Assembly: GCA_002437435.1 (NCBI GenBank) | Contig: DJPV01000011.1 | Span: forward strand, 1-37,917 | Length of the DNA: 37,917 nt | Direction: 5' to 3' | From: Lachnospiraceae bacterium UBA6403 | GTDB lineage: Bacteria; Bacillota; Clostridia; Lachnospirales; Lachnospiraceae | In this document: one piece after another, positions 17,255 to 25,533 of the stretch | Layout of the letters: each line of letters starts with the position of its first letter | How positions within the stretch are numbered: the stretch's first letter is position 1 | Notes under the pieces: model-generated | Databases searched by the model: none | What the model was told of the DNA's origin: nothing | What the model saw: the letters and a program-made list of their open reading frames with translations, nothing else | Program-made: the position numbers and the translations under genes

Positions 17255-17389
17255 TTGCTATATGTAAATGAGTAATAAAAAATGTTTGCAAATGTTCACG
17301 AGCTTAAAAAGTGAGCGGACTGGGTATAGCAAAAATGATTACAGCAAAAAAATCCCCCCAAAAGCAATAAAAAAATAAGATGATGAACA

Positions 17390-17650
17390 GAAAAATACAC
17401 CATTCGATATACAGGGATTTATCCAGTTTCGGGTGTTGGTGTTTCCACTATGAAAAACGTTCGCGAGAGTTTCGTTATGAGATGCATATTGTCAGTAAAT
17501 ACGAGTGCCTGTCTGAGCCGAAGGCGAGTTGGCACAGGAGTATTTACGAATCAGACATATGCATCGAATAGAAAGCGAGCGAGTTTATCATAGTGGAGAT
17601 ATCAATAGCAGAAATTGGATAATCCCGTAAAGATAAATGGTGTATTTTTC
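17390..17650 (+). repeat. Giant rod-like hairpin element 2
   Basis: A 261-bp near-palindrome. Outer arms GAAAAATACACCATT (17390-17404) and their exact complement (17636-17650) are followed by almost collinear pairing through the whole length, e.g. TTTCCACTATG against CATAGTGGAG and GATGCATAT against ATATGCATC. The apical core at 17505-17535 reads GTGC-C-CTGTCTGAG-CC-GAA-GG-CGAGTTG-GCAC, strikingly like element 1's minus strand. It lies 6 bp beyond the stop codon of the minus-strand DUF378 gene. The short open frame that crosses it is a by-product of the palindrome. The gap 17255-17389 between elements 1 and 2 is A-rich, with no gene or clear promoter. Confidence 0.75.
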
Positions 17651-17656
17651 GTTCGG

Positions 17657-17857
17657 CTAGTCCTCGTTGCAGATCAGACCGTAGAATGAGATCAGGTACA
17701 GTCCGGCGATACCAACGAGTGTGTAGATGATTCTGGAAAAGGCGGAGCCGGTTCCAAATAAAGCATCTACAAGATTAAAATTAAAGATTCCGATGATACC
17801 CCATACGATCGCACCAACGATCACAAGGGTAAGACAAATAACATTAAATACTTTCAT
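17657..17857 (-). CDS. DUF378 small membrane protein
   Basis: A 66-residue protein with two hydrophobic helices (about residues 4-26 and 40-62) joined by a short loop containing FNLVDALFG. The pattern IVGAIVWGIIGIFNFNLVDALFG ... RIIYTLVGIAGLYLI is that of the DUF378 (YuzA-like) family, small inner-membrane proteins of unknown function in Firmicutes. AGAGG lies 6-10 nt before the ATG on the minus strand. It stands alone, with giant hairpin 2 directly past its stop. Confidence 0.88.
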   Translation of the reverse strand: MKVFNVICLTLVIVGAIVWGIIGIFNFNLVDALFGTGSAFSRIIYTLVGIAGLYLISFYGLICNED

Positions 17858-18011
17858 GGCATTCCTCTCTGATTTCTAATTATTTGGACATTAGTTTTTG
17901 GCAAGATGTCTGAAAAATTAATTGTTCCATATCCCTAGTTTGTGCGAACCAATCAGAAATATACTTCCATTTACTGGGAAATATAAAATATAAAAAACAA
18001 TGAAAAATGGG

Positions 18012-18074
18012 TTGACACCATATAGGCATAATGGTATATTAAAAACAACATATGAACAGATATTCAAATGTTCA
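18012..18074 (+). promoter_or_regulatory. Promoter and ArsR-type operator of metal efflux operon
   Basis: TTGACA (18012-18017), 17 nt, TATATT (18035-18040) is a near-consensus promoter. TGAACA (18053-18058) and TGTTCA (18069-18074) form an inverted repeat with a 10-nt A/T-rich gap, like ArsR/SmtB-family operators, centred about 15-20 nt after the expected start point. The first gene product is the likely repressor, released by Zn(II), Cd(II) or Pb(II). Confidence 0.7.
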
Positions 18075-18099
18075 ATAAAACAACGAGAGGAGGAACAAG

Positions 18100-18462
18100 A
18101 TGAATACGGACAGCAGGGAAGCATGCGAATGCAAAGAGAACGATATTGCTGAGATCACCGCTGAGATTAATGAGATGATGCCGGACGAAGAAAATCTATA
18201 TGATCTGGCCGAGCTGTTTAAAGTATTTGGCGATTCCACCAGAATACAGATCTTATATACACTGCTGGATCATGAAAAGAGTGTTGGTGATATTGCAGAA
18301 GAACTTGGAATGAATGCATCTGCCATTTCTCATCAATTAAGAGTGTTAAAACAGGCGAAGCTGATCAAGAACCGCAGAGCAGGAAAGAATATGTTTTATG
18401 AGCTTGCCGATGACCATGTAGCAGTTATCATGCGAATGGGACTTGAGCATATATTTGAATAA
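18100..18462 (+). CDS. ArsR/SmtB-family metal-sensing repressor
   Basis: A 120-residue winged-helix repressor. The DNA-binding core is LAELFKVFGDSTRIQILYTLLDHEKSVGDIAEELGMNASAISHQLRVLKQAKLIKNRRAGKNMFYEL. After it, DDHVAVIMRMGLEHIFE places Asp, His and a later His/Glu in the alpha-5 helix, the position of the zinc site in SmtB/CzrA-type sensors. An N-terminal CECKE adds cysteines that might recruit softer metals such as Cd or Pb. GAGGAGG is well placed before ATG 18100. It heads an operon with an HMA protein and a P-type ATPase, which supports a Zn/Cd/Pb role. Confidence 0.92.
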   Translation: MNTDSREACECKENDIAEITAEINEMMPDEENLYDLAELFKVFGDSTRIQILYTLLDHEKSVGDIAEELGMNASAISHQLRVLKQAKLIKNRRAGKNMFYELADDHVAVIMRMGLEHIFE

Positions 18463-18487
18463 TAAGAAAGGTTAAAAGGTGAATATT

Positions 18488-18706
18488 ATGAAGAAGAGAT
18501 ATAATTTAAGTGATGTAGATTGCGCAAACTGTGCAGCAAAGATGGAGGAGCAGATCAGCAGGTTACCAGGTGTAAACAGCGCATCTATCAGCTTCATGGC
18601 ACAGAAACTTACATTAGATGCAGATGAAGACAAATTAGATGAGATCTTAAAGCAGGCAGAAAAGATCATCAAGAGCATTGACGAGGAAGCAGCGATCGAA
18701 TACTAA
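18488..18706 (+). CDS. Heavy-metal-associated (HMA) domain protein
   Basis: A 72-residue free-standing HMA domain, normally fused to the N-terminus of zinc/cadmium P-type ATPases. The metal-binding loop is DVDCANCAAKMEEQI with CxxC. The start ATG 18488 (MKKRYNLSDVDC) matches family N-termini and follows AAAAGGTG by 6 nt; an in-frame GTG at 18479 is an alternative. It lies 25 bp after the repressor and 90 bp before an ATPase that lacks its own HMA domain, so it probably delivers metal to, or regulates, that ATPase. Confidence 0.9.
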   Translation: MKKRYNLSDVDCANCAAKMEEQISRLPGVNSASISFMAQKLTLDADEDKLDEILKQAEKIIKSIDEEAAIEY

Positions 18707-18796
18707 GAATGATACAAATCTGAACATTAAGATGTTGCAGGTAAAACAGGATTAAAAAGAAAATTATTGCAGATAGCAGAAAAAAGGTGATGGATT

Positions 18797-20668
18797 ATGA
18801 GTAAGAAGCAGAAAAAAATGTTAATTCGAATCATCGTTGCACTGGTAGTATTTATCGCATGCGAGATTGCAGAGAAATTCATCCATTTAAATGGAGTGTG
18901 GGATACAGTTGTAAAGGCTGCGATGTTCGCAGTTCCATATCTGATGGCTGGATATGATGTCCTTTTAAAGGCAATCAAGAATATCAGCAAGGGTCATGTA
19001 TTTGACGAGAACTTCCTGATGGCAGTTGCAACTGTAGGTGCATACGGAACCGGAGAATTCGGTGAGGCAGCAGCAGTTATGCTGTTCTATCAGGTCGGAG
19101 AGTGGTTCCAGAAATATGCAGTCAACAGGTCAAGAGCCAGTATCACAGATCTGATGAACATTATGCCGGAATATGCAAATATTGAGAAAGACGGACAGAT
19201 CGTTCAGGTAGAACCGGAAACAGTTGCGATCGGTGATATCATCATCGTGCAGCCGGGTGAAAAAGTTCCGCTTGATGGTACTGTCATCGAAGGTGAGACA
19301 TTTGTAGATACAGCAGCTCTTACCGGGGAATCCGTACCTAGAAAGCTATCTGTTGGTGACGAAGTATTAAGTGGTGTTATTAATCAGAACGGTGTGATCC
19401 GTGTCAAGGTATCAAAGGAATTTGATGATTCGACTGTATCAAAGATTTTGGAATTGGTGGAAAATGCAAGTACAAGAAAAGCACAGTACGAGCAGTTTAT
19501 TACCCGATTTGCAAAATACTATACTCCGATCGTATGTTTCCTTGCGCTTGCGGTAGCGATCATTCCGCCGGTCTTTGTAGGTGAATTCGGTAAATGGTTC
19601 CACCGTGCATTGATCTTCCTGGTAGTATCCTGTCCATGTGCATTGGTTATTTCCATTCCACTCAGTTTCTTCAGTGGAATCGGTGGAGCATCCAAAGCTG
19701 GTATCCTTGTAAAAGGCAGTAACTATCTGGAACTTCTTGGTAAGGCAAAGATTGCTGTATTTGATAAGACAGGAACTCTGACAAAGGGTGTATTCAAGGT
19801 TGTAGAAACATGTGCAAATGGAATCAGTGAGGATGATCTTCTGGAACTTGCAGCATATGGTGAATATTACTCCAACCATCCGATCGCAGCATCAATCAAG
19901 GCTGCATATAAGGGAACAGTACAAATTGACCGTCTCGATGGATATGAGGAAATCTCCGGAATGGGTATCAGGGTTTTAAAAGATGGTAAGGAAGTTTTAG
20001 TTGGAAATAAGAAGCTTCTGGATTCCAGAAAGATATCCATGGCAGGAGCAAAACAGCCATCCAAGGTTGGAACTGTCCTTTTCGTGGCAGAAAATGGTGT
20101 ATACAAGGGATGTATTACGATCGCTGATGAGATTAAGGATGGTGTTAAGGATGCGATCGCATCAATCAAGAAATGTGGAATTGATAATGTTGTTATGCTT
20201 ACCGGTGATAAGAAAGAAGTTGCTGACAGTGTAGCAAAAGAGCTTGGCATCGATACTGTATGTGCAGAGCTGATGCCGGGGGATAAGGTAGATAAAGTAG
20301 AACAGCTTCTCCGCGAGAAGGATGAAAACAGTACATTGATCTTCACCGGTGACGGAATCAATGATGCTCCTGTTTTAATGCGTGCCGATGTCGGTATCGC
20401 AATGGGAGCCATGGGTCAGGATGCTGCGATCGAAGCAGCAGACATCGTTCTGATCGATGATGATCCGGGTAAGATCGCAGTAGCATATGCGATCGCCAGA
20501 AAGACAGTTCGTATTGTGCAGCAGAACATCGTGTTTGCACTTGCTGTCAAGATCATCGTTATGGCACTCGGAGCCCTTGGCATTGCAAATATGTGGGCGG
20601 CAGTATTCGCCGATGTAGGCGTTGCCTTCCTTGCGATCCTCAACGCAACCCGCGCTTTGAAGCCGTGA
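18797..20668 (+). CDS. Zinc/cadmium/lead-type P1B ATPase exporter
   Basis: A 623-residue heavy-metal-translocating ATPase in the membrane, exporting Zn, Cd or Pb. Visible in order: N-terminal transmembrane helices without an HMA domain, actuator TGES (ALTGESVPRK), ion-binding CPC (SCPCALVIS, Cys279 and Cys281), phosphorylation site DKTGTLTKG (Asp323), the HP motif (SNHPIAASI), ATP-binding GDGINDAPVL, and C-terminal NATRALKP, characteristic of the Zn/Cd/Pb (ZntA/CadA) branch. The start follows AAGGTG by 7 nt. Third gene of the ArsR operon. Confidence 0.94.
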   Translation: MSKKQKKMLIRIIVALVVFIACEIAEKFIHLNGVWDTVVKAAMFAVPYLMAGYDVLLKAIKNISKGHVFDENFLMAVATVGAYGTGEFGEAAAVMLFYQVGEWFQKYAVNRSRASITDLMNIMPEYANIEKDGQIVQVEPETVAIGDIIIVQPGEKVPLDGTVIEGETFVDTAALTGESVPRKLSVGDEVLSGVINQNGVIRVKVSKEFDDSTVSKILELVENASTRKAQYEQFITRFAKYYTPIVCFLALAVAIIPPVFVGEFGKWFHRALIFLVVSCPCALVISIPLSFFSGIGGASKAGILVKGSNYLELLGKAKIAVFDKTGTLTKGVFKVVETCANGISEDDLLELAAYGEYYSNHPIAASIKAAYKGTVQIDRLDGYEEISGMGIRVLKDGKEVLVGNKKLLDSRKISMAGAKQPSKVGTVLFVAENGVYKGCITIADEIKDGVKDAIASIKKCGIDNVVMLTGDKKEVADSVAKELGIDTVCAELMPGDKVDKVEQLLREKDENSTLIFTGDGINDAPVLMRADVGIAMGAMGQDAAIEAADIVLIDDDPGKIAVAYAIARKTVRIVQQNIVFALAVKIIVMALGALGIANMWAAVFADVGVAFLAILNATRALKP

Positions 20669-20720
20669 TGTATAAATAAAATACCATATAAACTACATCG
20701 TTAATACATACCAAGAGCTA

Positions 20721-20855
20721 GTGTTGAAACAAGTAGACTTATTAGATGAGCAGTCTGGTTTGAGCTATCAGAGTAAAGAATATTTGGGTTTAGAATTAAT
20801 AAGTTATAGAGTTGCGTATGAAGAAAGCACTTCTACATTTTGGAAGGCTGAATAA
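20721..20855 (+). other. Short open frame, possible gene remnant
   Basis: A 44-codon frame starting GTG 20721, extendable upstream without a start to about 20687, translates with protein-like composition (LLDEQSGLSYQSKEYLGLELISY, split as LLDEQSGLSY and QSKEYLGLEL). There is no convincing ribosome binding site and I recognise no family. It lies between the ATPase and giant hairpin 3 in a 389-bp gap. It could be the tail of a lost gene or chance. Confidence 0.2.
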
Positions 20856-20880
20856 AATAAATCAGAATGGTTTGCAAGCC

Positions 20881-21045
20881 GATACGTTACAAAAAAGAAG
20901 ATTGCACTATTATTATGAAGCAAGCCTGTCCGAATGTCGGTACTTAGGTTGCGTACTTTGCAACCTTACGTACCGCTACATGAGGATAGAGTGAGAACGA
21001 CTTGCGGAATAATAAGTAGTGCGATCTTCTTTTTCGTAACATATC
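20881..21045 (+). repeat. Giant rod-like hairpin element 3
   Basis: A 165-bp near-palindrome. The outer arms GATACGTTAC (20881-) and GTAACATATC (-21045) pair with one mismatch and continue through AAAAAAGAAGATTGCACTA against TAGTGCGATCTTCTTTTT. The apex contains GGTAC, AGGTTGC / GCAACCT, GTACC. A diverged form of the shared core is present: CTGTCCGA on the 5' side and TGAGGATAG on the 3' side, with AUGU/ACAU pairs next to the tandem G-A. It ends 12 bp beyond the pyrG stop (pyrG is on the minus strand). Confidence 0.7.
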
Positions 21046-21057
21046 AATTTGTATAGC

Positions 21058-22674
21058 TTATTGCTCCTCGTGGGCGAGTGCTGCAGCTACAAAGCCTTTG
21101 AAAAGCGGATGGGCTTTATTTGGTCTGGACTTGAATTCAGGATGTGCCTGAGTTCCGATGAACCAAGGATGGTCAGGAATCTCGATCATCTCAACGATGT
21201 GACCATCAGGAGAGAGACCAACCAGTTCCATACCATGATCGGTTAAAGCTTTACGGTAATCGTTGTTGACTTCATATCTATGTCTGTGACGCTCATGGAT
21301 GTATTCGGTTCCATAGAGCTTATAGGATTTTGAATCTTTGCTGAGCACACAAGGATAAGAACCAAGTCTTAATGTTCCACCGAGATCTGTTACATCATGC
21401 TGATTTGGCATGATATGGATAACCTGATGGAAAGAGTTCGGATTGAATTCTGAGCTGTGTGCATCTGCATAACCAAGGACATGTCTTGCAAATTCAACGA
21501 TCGTGAGCTGCATACCAAGACACAGACCAAGATAAGGAACCTTTTTCTCTCTTGCATACTGGATCGCGGTGATCATGCCTTCGATACCTCTGTCACCAAA
21601 ACCGCCTGGAACAAGTATTCCATCTACATCACCCAGTGTTTCTTCTACATTTTCAGGAGTTACAAGTTCGGAATCTACCCATTTGATCTCGACCTCGGCA
21701 TCATTTGCAACACCGGCATGTTTTAAAGATTCAACTACAGAGATATATGCATCATGCAGGGAAACATATTTGCCGACGAGAGCAACACGAACCTTTTTTG
21801 AAGGATTCTTCCATGCAGTGATCATGTCGTTCCATTCCTTCCATGCATGTGGTTCAGGAGCAGGACAATCCATGTGTAAGCATTTGCAGACAACATCAGC
21901 GAGATGTTCTTTCTCCATAGCAAGAGGAACTTCATATAATACATCAACATCCAGATTCTGGATGACATTCTGGCTAGGTACATTACAGAATAATGCGATC
22001 TTATCCTTTAAGCCCTGATCAAGTGGATAATCGGAACGGCAGACCAGAATGTCCGGCTGGATACCCATTCCCTGCAGGTTCTTAACACTTGCCTGAGTCG
22101 GCTTTGTTTTTAATTCGCCGGAAGCTTTCAGATAAGGAATCAGAGTAACGTGGATCATAATGCAATTCTCATGTCCGACATCATGTGTAAACTGACGGAT
22201 CGCCTCTAAGAAAGGCTGGCTCTCGATATCGCCGACCGTACCGCCAATTTCGATGATTGCTACTTCTGTATCCTTTGCGTCCGGATTCCGATAGAAGCGG
22301 TCTTTAATTTCATTTGTTATATGTGGAACTACCTGTACGGTGTGTCCGCCGAAGTCGCCGTGGCGTTCTTTCTGTAAGATGCTCCAGTAGATCTTACCGG
22401 TCGTAACATTCGAATTCTTATTCAGACTTTCATCGATAAAACGCTCATAATGACCAAGATCCAGATCTGTCTCCGCACCATCATCGGTTACGAATACTTC
22501 ACCATGCTGGATCGGGTTCATAGTACCCGGATCCATGTTGATATATGGATCGAATTTCTGACTGGTAACCTTGTAGCCTCTCATTTTGAGCAGACGACCA
22601 AGGGAGGCAGCAGTGATACCTTTACCAAGACCGGATACGACACCGCCTGTGACAAACACGTACTTAATAGGCAT
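21058..22674 (-). CDS. pyrG: CTP synthase
   Basis: A 538-residue enzyme converting UTP to CTP with glutamine and ATP. ATG at 22674 ([20 protein letters not shown]) is used because CCTCCT on the plus strand (22683-22688) places an AGGAGG 8 nt upstream; the open frame extends further but without support. The N-terminal amidoligase has [17 protein letters not shown] and [12 protein letters not shown]; the C-terminal class I glutamine amidotransferase has VPGGFGDRG, the nucleophile loop LGLCLGMQ, and AHPEFKSRP. Length is canonical. Giant hairpin 3 follows its stop. Confidence 0.97.
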   Translation of the reverse strand: MPIKYVFVTGGVVSGLGKGITAASLGRLLKMRGYKVTSQKFDPYINMDPGTMNPIQHGEVFVTDDGAETDLDLGHYERFIDESLNKNSNVTTGKIYWSILQKERHGDFGGHTVQVVPHITNEIKDRFYRNPDAKDTEVAIIEIGGTVGDIESQPFLEAIRQFTHDVGHENCIMIHVTLIPYLKASGELKTKPTQASVKNLQGMGIQPDILVCRSDYPLDQGLKDKIALFCNVPSQNVIQNLDVDVLYEVPLAMEKEHLADVVCKCLHMDCPAPEPHAWKEWNDMITAWKNPSKKVRVALVGKYVSLHDAYISVVESLKHAGVANDAEVEIKWVDSELVTPENVEETLGDVDGILVPGGFGDRGIEGMITAIQYAREKKVPYLGLCLGMQLTIVEFARHVLGYADAHSSEFNPNSFHQVIHIMPNQHDVTDLGGTLRLGSYPCVLSKDSKSYKLYGTEYIHERHRHRYEVNNDYRKALTDHGMELVGLSPDGHIVEMIEIPDHPWFIGTQAHPEFKSRPNKAHPLFKGFVAAALAHEEQ

Positions 22675-22698
22675 AATAATTTCCTCCTGATATATTCT

Positions 22699-22770
22699 AA
22701 AAAACGCATAGACATACGCTCTCATTAAAAAAACACTCATTATTATACGAGAGCATTTTTCAAAAGTCAA
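22699..22770 (-). promoter_or_regulatory. pyrG promoter and leader attenuator
   Basis: Minus strand: -35 TTGACT (22770-22765), 17 nt, -10 TATAAT (22747-22742). The short leader holds CGTAT-GTCT-ATGCG (22718-22705) followed at once by TTTTTT (22704-22699), a small intrinsic terminator between promoter and ribosome binding site. Attenuation of pyrG by CTP level is known in Bacillus, with reiterative transcription at the start; here a T7 run lies in the leader, but the Bacillus initiation sequence is not evident. The attenuation role is inferred. Confidence 0.6.
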
Positions 22771-22934
22771 TCAGCCGCATCGAAAAACAGGATGTATCCG
22801 GCATAAAAATATGGTATGATAATATATAAGAAGTCAAACTTAACGAAATAATGAAAAATCATTTATTACTTTAGAAAATAAAGCGAAAAATATACATTTG
22901 ACAGGAAAATGAAGTGAAAAGACGGGAGATCTCG

Positions 22935-24752
22935 ATGAGAGCAATTCAGTTTATCCATATCAGTGATGTGAATATCGGACGAAAATCAGACAAATTATTG
23001 TTCGGACAGACCAACGAAAATGATGGGGTAATGACCTTGAAACAGGTCGTTTCTGATGCAGCAAAAATACAGGTTGATTTTGTATTTATTACAGGAGACC
23101 TCTTTGACCATCCGGCAACAACAGAGGATCTGGCATTGATCGACGATATATTTTTGCCTCTGGACAAGACTGCAGTCATTTACTGTCAGGGAAATCATGA
23201 TTACATGAGATCGGATGGGATACTTGCGGATTATTCTTTCCGGTCAAATATCTATGTGGCAGGTGGCAGCGAGTATCGAAATCCGGTTACGGCCGGTTCG
23301 GCTATATATGGAATAAAGCATGAAAATGCAACTGCCCTGATCGATATTATCCGGTTCCGGCAAAAAGAAGCTGTGCTTTATTGTGCCGGCTATTACAGTG
23401 CCGGAGCGCAGATGGCAGTTTTGGATGAGCTGACCCCGGCGGATAAGGAGATGACGAATATCCTGCTTGCTCATGCCGGGAACCGCGGGGCGATACCGAT
23501 CGATTATCCAGCGATCCGAAAAGCGGGCTTTGATTACATTGGTTTAGGACATGAAGCTTCCTATAAGAATATGTATAATGGCAGAATCTGTTATCCGGGT
23601 ACACTTGAACCGGGGAATAATAAAGAGATGGGATCTCATGGCTATGTGTTAGGCAGGATAGAAGCTGGCAAGGTTTCCGTGCAGCTTGTACCTGCGTCAC
23701 AAAAAGAATATAAAACGATCCGCTATCCGGTCAGCAATTATATGTCAGATGAGGAATTGGCGGATGAATTGCATCGTATTATTGCGAGAGAAGGAGAAAA
23801 AAATATTTATTCGATTTATCTGGTGCGACCGGAAAAATGTGAGAAGACCTTTCATTTGCAAGATGCACTATTTAATTATCGAATTGCAGAACTGATCGGA
23901 GAAGTGTATCAGCGTGAAGACTATGACGAATACAGAAAAGCAAACAGGGGAAATGCATTTGGACGGTTGCTTGATAAATTAGACGCTGATTCACCTATCC
24001 GGGAGGATGGCGCCAGGATGGCAGTGGATCGCCTTATAGAACATTCAAAAATATATACCAGAAGCAGTCGAAAAATGAGTGACCGGCTCTATGAGGAGAA
24101 TGTTCATGCAGTGCTTAAAGAATTAAAACAGGATATGGATAAGCTTCGTATGTCGGAAGACATTCAGGCATATGAACAGGCAAAGGAACAACTGGCAGAA
24201 AGTCCGGATGTATTGGAACGCTTAAACGAGGCATGGGCGATGGAACGGAAAAATAAACTCGAGCTTCTGACTGTCCGAAACAATCAGGCACAGATCGTAC
24301 CGAGGTACAGAAGCAAATGGGTACGAACCGGTATCCGTGCCGCTGTTGTGCCATTTGTCATATTCTGTATCATGGCGTTATTTTTAATGCCGCGGGCGTA
24401 TGTTCGGATGTCGGAACGCATGACTGGTGCAGATGTGGTGCGATTTTTGTTCACTTCTATATTTGCGATCGTGATCTGCTTTGTGATCGGTTATATCTTT
24501 GCAAGACTGATCGATCAGAATAAGGCGGATGGAATACGAAAAGAATGTGCGGATGTAGCACAGCTTGAACGGGAGCTGGTTGCAAAAGGCGAAGAACTTC
24601 ATGCGGTCAGAACCAGATATCAGTTACAGGATACAAAGCGGCGGGAGATCCAGTCGGACGTGAACGCCAGAGAGGATCTTGTGGCACAGACGCTCTACAA
24701 GCTTCAGGTGATGGAAGAAGCAGTGCGGACATTAGATAAAAAGGGCACTTAA
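22935..24752 (+). CDS. Metallophosphoesterase with C-terminal membrane and coiled-coil region
   Basis: A 605-residue protein whose first 250 residues resemble SbcD/YhaO-type calcineurin-like phosphoesterases. Motifs: FIHISDVNIG, FITGDLFDH, YCQGNHDYM, LAHAGN, and IGLGHEASY. Two usual metal ligands look replaced: the first DxH reads DVN and the final GHxH reads GHEA, so activity may be reduced or altered. Residues about 380-460 are helical and charged. Two transmembrane helices lie near 468-488 and 505-528, followed by a coiled coil to the end. That tail is not typical of SbcD; YhaO-like proteins work with a separate ATPase, YhaN, not seen here. Start ATG 22935 follows GGGAG by 6 nt; GTG 22914 is less likely. 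Confidence 0.75.
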   Translation: MRAIQFIHISDVNIGRKSDKLLFGQTNENDGVMTLKQVVSDAAKIQVDFVFITGDLFDHPATTEDLALIDDIFLPLDKTAVIYCQGNHDYMRSDGILADYSFRSNIYVAGGSEYRNPVTAGSAIYGIKHENATALIDIIRFRQKEAVLYCAGYYSAGAQMAVLDELTPADKEMTNILLAHAGNRGAIPIDYPAIRKAGFDYIGLGHEASYKNMYNGRICYPGTLEPGNNKEMGSHGYVLGRIEAGKVSVQLVPASQKEYKTIRYPVSNYMSDEELADELHRIIAREGEKNIYSIYLVRPEKCEKTFHLQDALFNYRIAELIGEVYQREDYDEYRKANRGNAFGRLLDKLDADSPIREDGARMAVDRLIEHSKIYTRSSRKMSDRLYEENVHAVLKELKQDMDKLRMSEDIQAYEQAKEQLAESPDVLERLNEAWAMERKNKLELLTVRNNQAQIVPRYRSKWVRTGIRAAVVPFVIFCIMALFLMPRAYVRMSERMTGADVVRFLFTSIFAIVICFVIGYIFARLIDQNKADGIRKECADVAQLERELVAKGEELHAVRTRYQLQDTKRREIQSDVNAREDLVAQTLYKLQVMEEAVRTLDKKGT

Positions 24753-24764
24753 AAAACGGGTACT

Positions 24765-25289
24765 CTAGGATACTAACATATTTGCCAACAGGATACTTAC
24801 GACAATCCCTGCACTGAGAGACAACAGGGCGCAGGGGATGATATATCGGGATTTGCGGACTTTGGCAGCCATCAGATATACAGACATCGTATAGAATAAA
24901 GATTCCGTACAGCTAAGGATAATGGCAGCGGTGAGTCCTTCTCTGGAATCAGGGCCATAGTCATTAAAAATGTTAAGCATCAGACTGGTGGCAGAACCGG
25001 ATGAGAACAGCTTCGTTATGATGACGGGGAGAACACAATCCGGGGTATGTATGAGAGAAGCAATCGGCTTCAGAGCGGTTGTGATCAGATCAAGGGCACC
25101 GGAATCATTCAGGATTCGCACAGCCATAAATAAGCCGATCAATGTTGGAACTAATTCGACTACGATCTTCATTCCATCAAATGCCCCATCGATAAAATCT
25201 TCATAGACATTCGTCTTCTTAATACAGCCGTATAACACAACAGCAAATATGACCAGTGGGATGATACTGTTTGAGATTGTTGTCAGCAT
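24765..25289 (-). CDS. spmB: Spore maturation protein B
   Basis: A 174-residue polytopic membrane protein of the nucleoside-recognition/Gate domain family. Characteristic segments: IIPLVIFAVVLYGCIKK, VYEDFIDGAFDGMKIVVELVPTLIGLFMAVRILNDSGALD, the conserved LPVIITKLFSSGSAT, and DSREGLTAAIILSCTESLFYTMSVYL. SpmA and SpmB are needed for spore core dehydration and heat resistance in Bacillus and Clostridium. A GGAGG precedes the ATG on the minus strand. It is the second gene of spmA-spmB, separated from spmA by 293 bp holding giant hairpin 4. It converges with the phosphoesterase gene, 12 bp away. Confidence 0.95.
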   Translation of the reverse strand: MLTTISNSIIPLVIFAVVLYGCIKKTNVYEDFIDGAFDGMKIVVELVPTLIGLFMAVRILNDSGALDLITTALKPIASLIHTPDCVLPVIITKLFSSGSATSLMLNIFNDYGPDSREGLTAAIILSCTESLFYTMSVYLMAAKVRKSRYIIPCALLSLSAGIVVSILLANMLVS

Positions 25290-25308
25290 GACAAGCCTCC
25301 GTTGAGAT

Positions 25309-25519
25309 TCTGTGTATGTTTATTTCGTCTTGGTAGGTTATTTAGCAGACATGTCGATTTTGAAAGTCAACTGCGCTGTTTATTATGAGTTTTCTACGCC
25401 AACTCGCCTGTAAACAGGCTCAAACATGCTTCGAAAACTCAAACGATGCTCGTTGACTTTCTCAAAATCAGACATACGTCTGCGATAAATAACCTGCCAA
25501 GACGAAATATATACACAGA
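25309..25519 (-). repeat. Giant rod-like hairpin element 4, inside spmA-spmB
   Basis: A 211-bp near-palindrome. TCTGTGTAT / ATACACAGA form the base (25309-25317, 25511-25519). A 24-bp stem with one G-U pair follows (25321-25344, 25486-25509), then GACAT, GATTTTGA, AAAGTCAA and GAGTTTTC all pair with the right half. The core (25398-25429, minus strand) reads GC-A-TGTTTGAG, tip stem GCCTG-TTTA-CAGGC, then GAGTTG-GC, matching elements 1 and 2. It lies 63 bp after the spmA stop and ends about 20 bp before the spmB start, so it would be part of the operon mRNA. Confidence 0.75.
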
Positions 25520-25533
25520 TATATTCTGTATTA

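Noticed and set aside
17380..17571. 63-codon open frame
   Set aside because: It lies entirely within giant hairpin 2. Its composition follows the palindrome and it has no ribosome binding site.
20812..20994. 60-codon open frame
   Set aside because: It runs from a non-coding gap into giant hairpin 3; no start signal and no protein-like features.
17023..25519. MITE or insertion sequence explanation for the giant hairpins
   Set aside because: Arm sequences differ between copies, no target-site duplications are evident, and conservation lies in the apex and not the ends.
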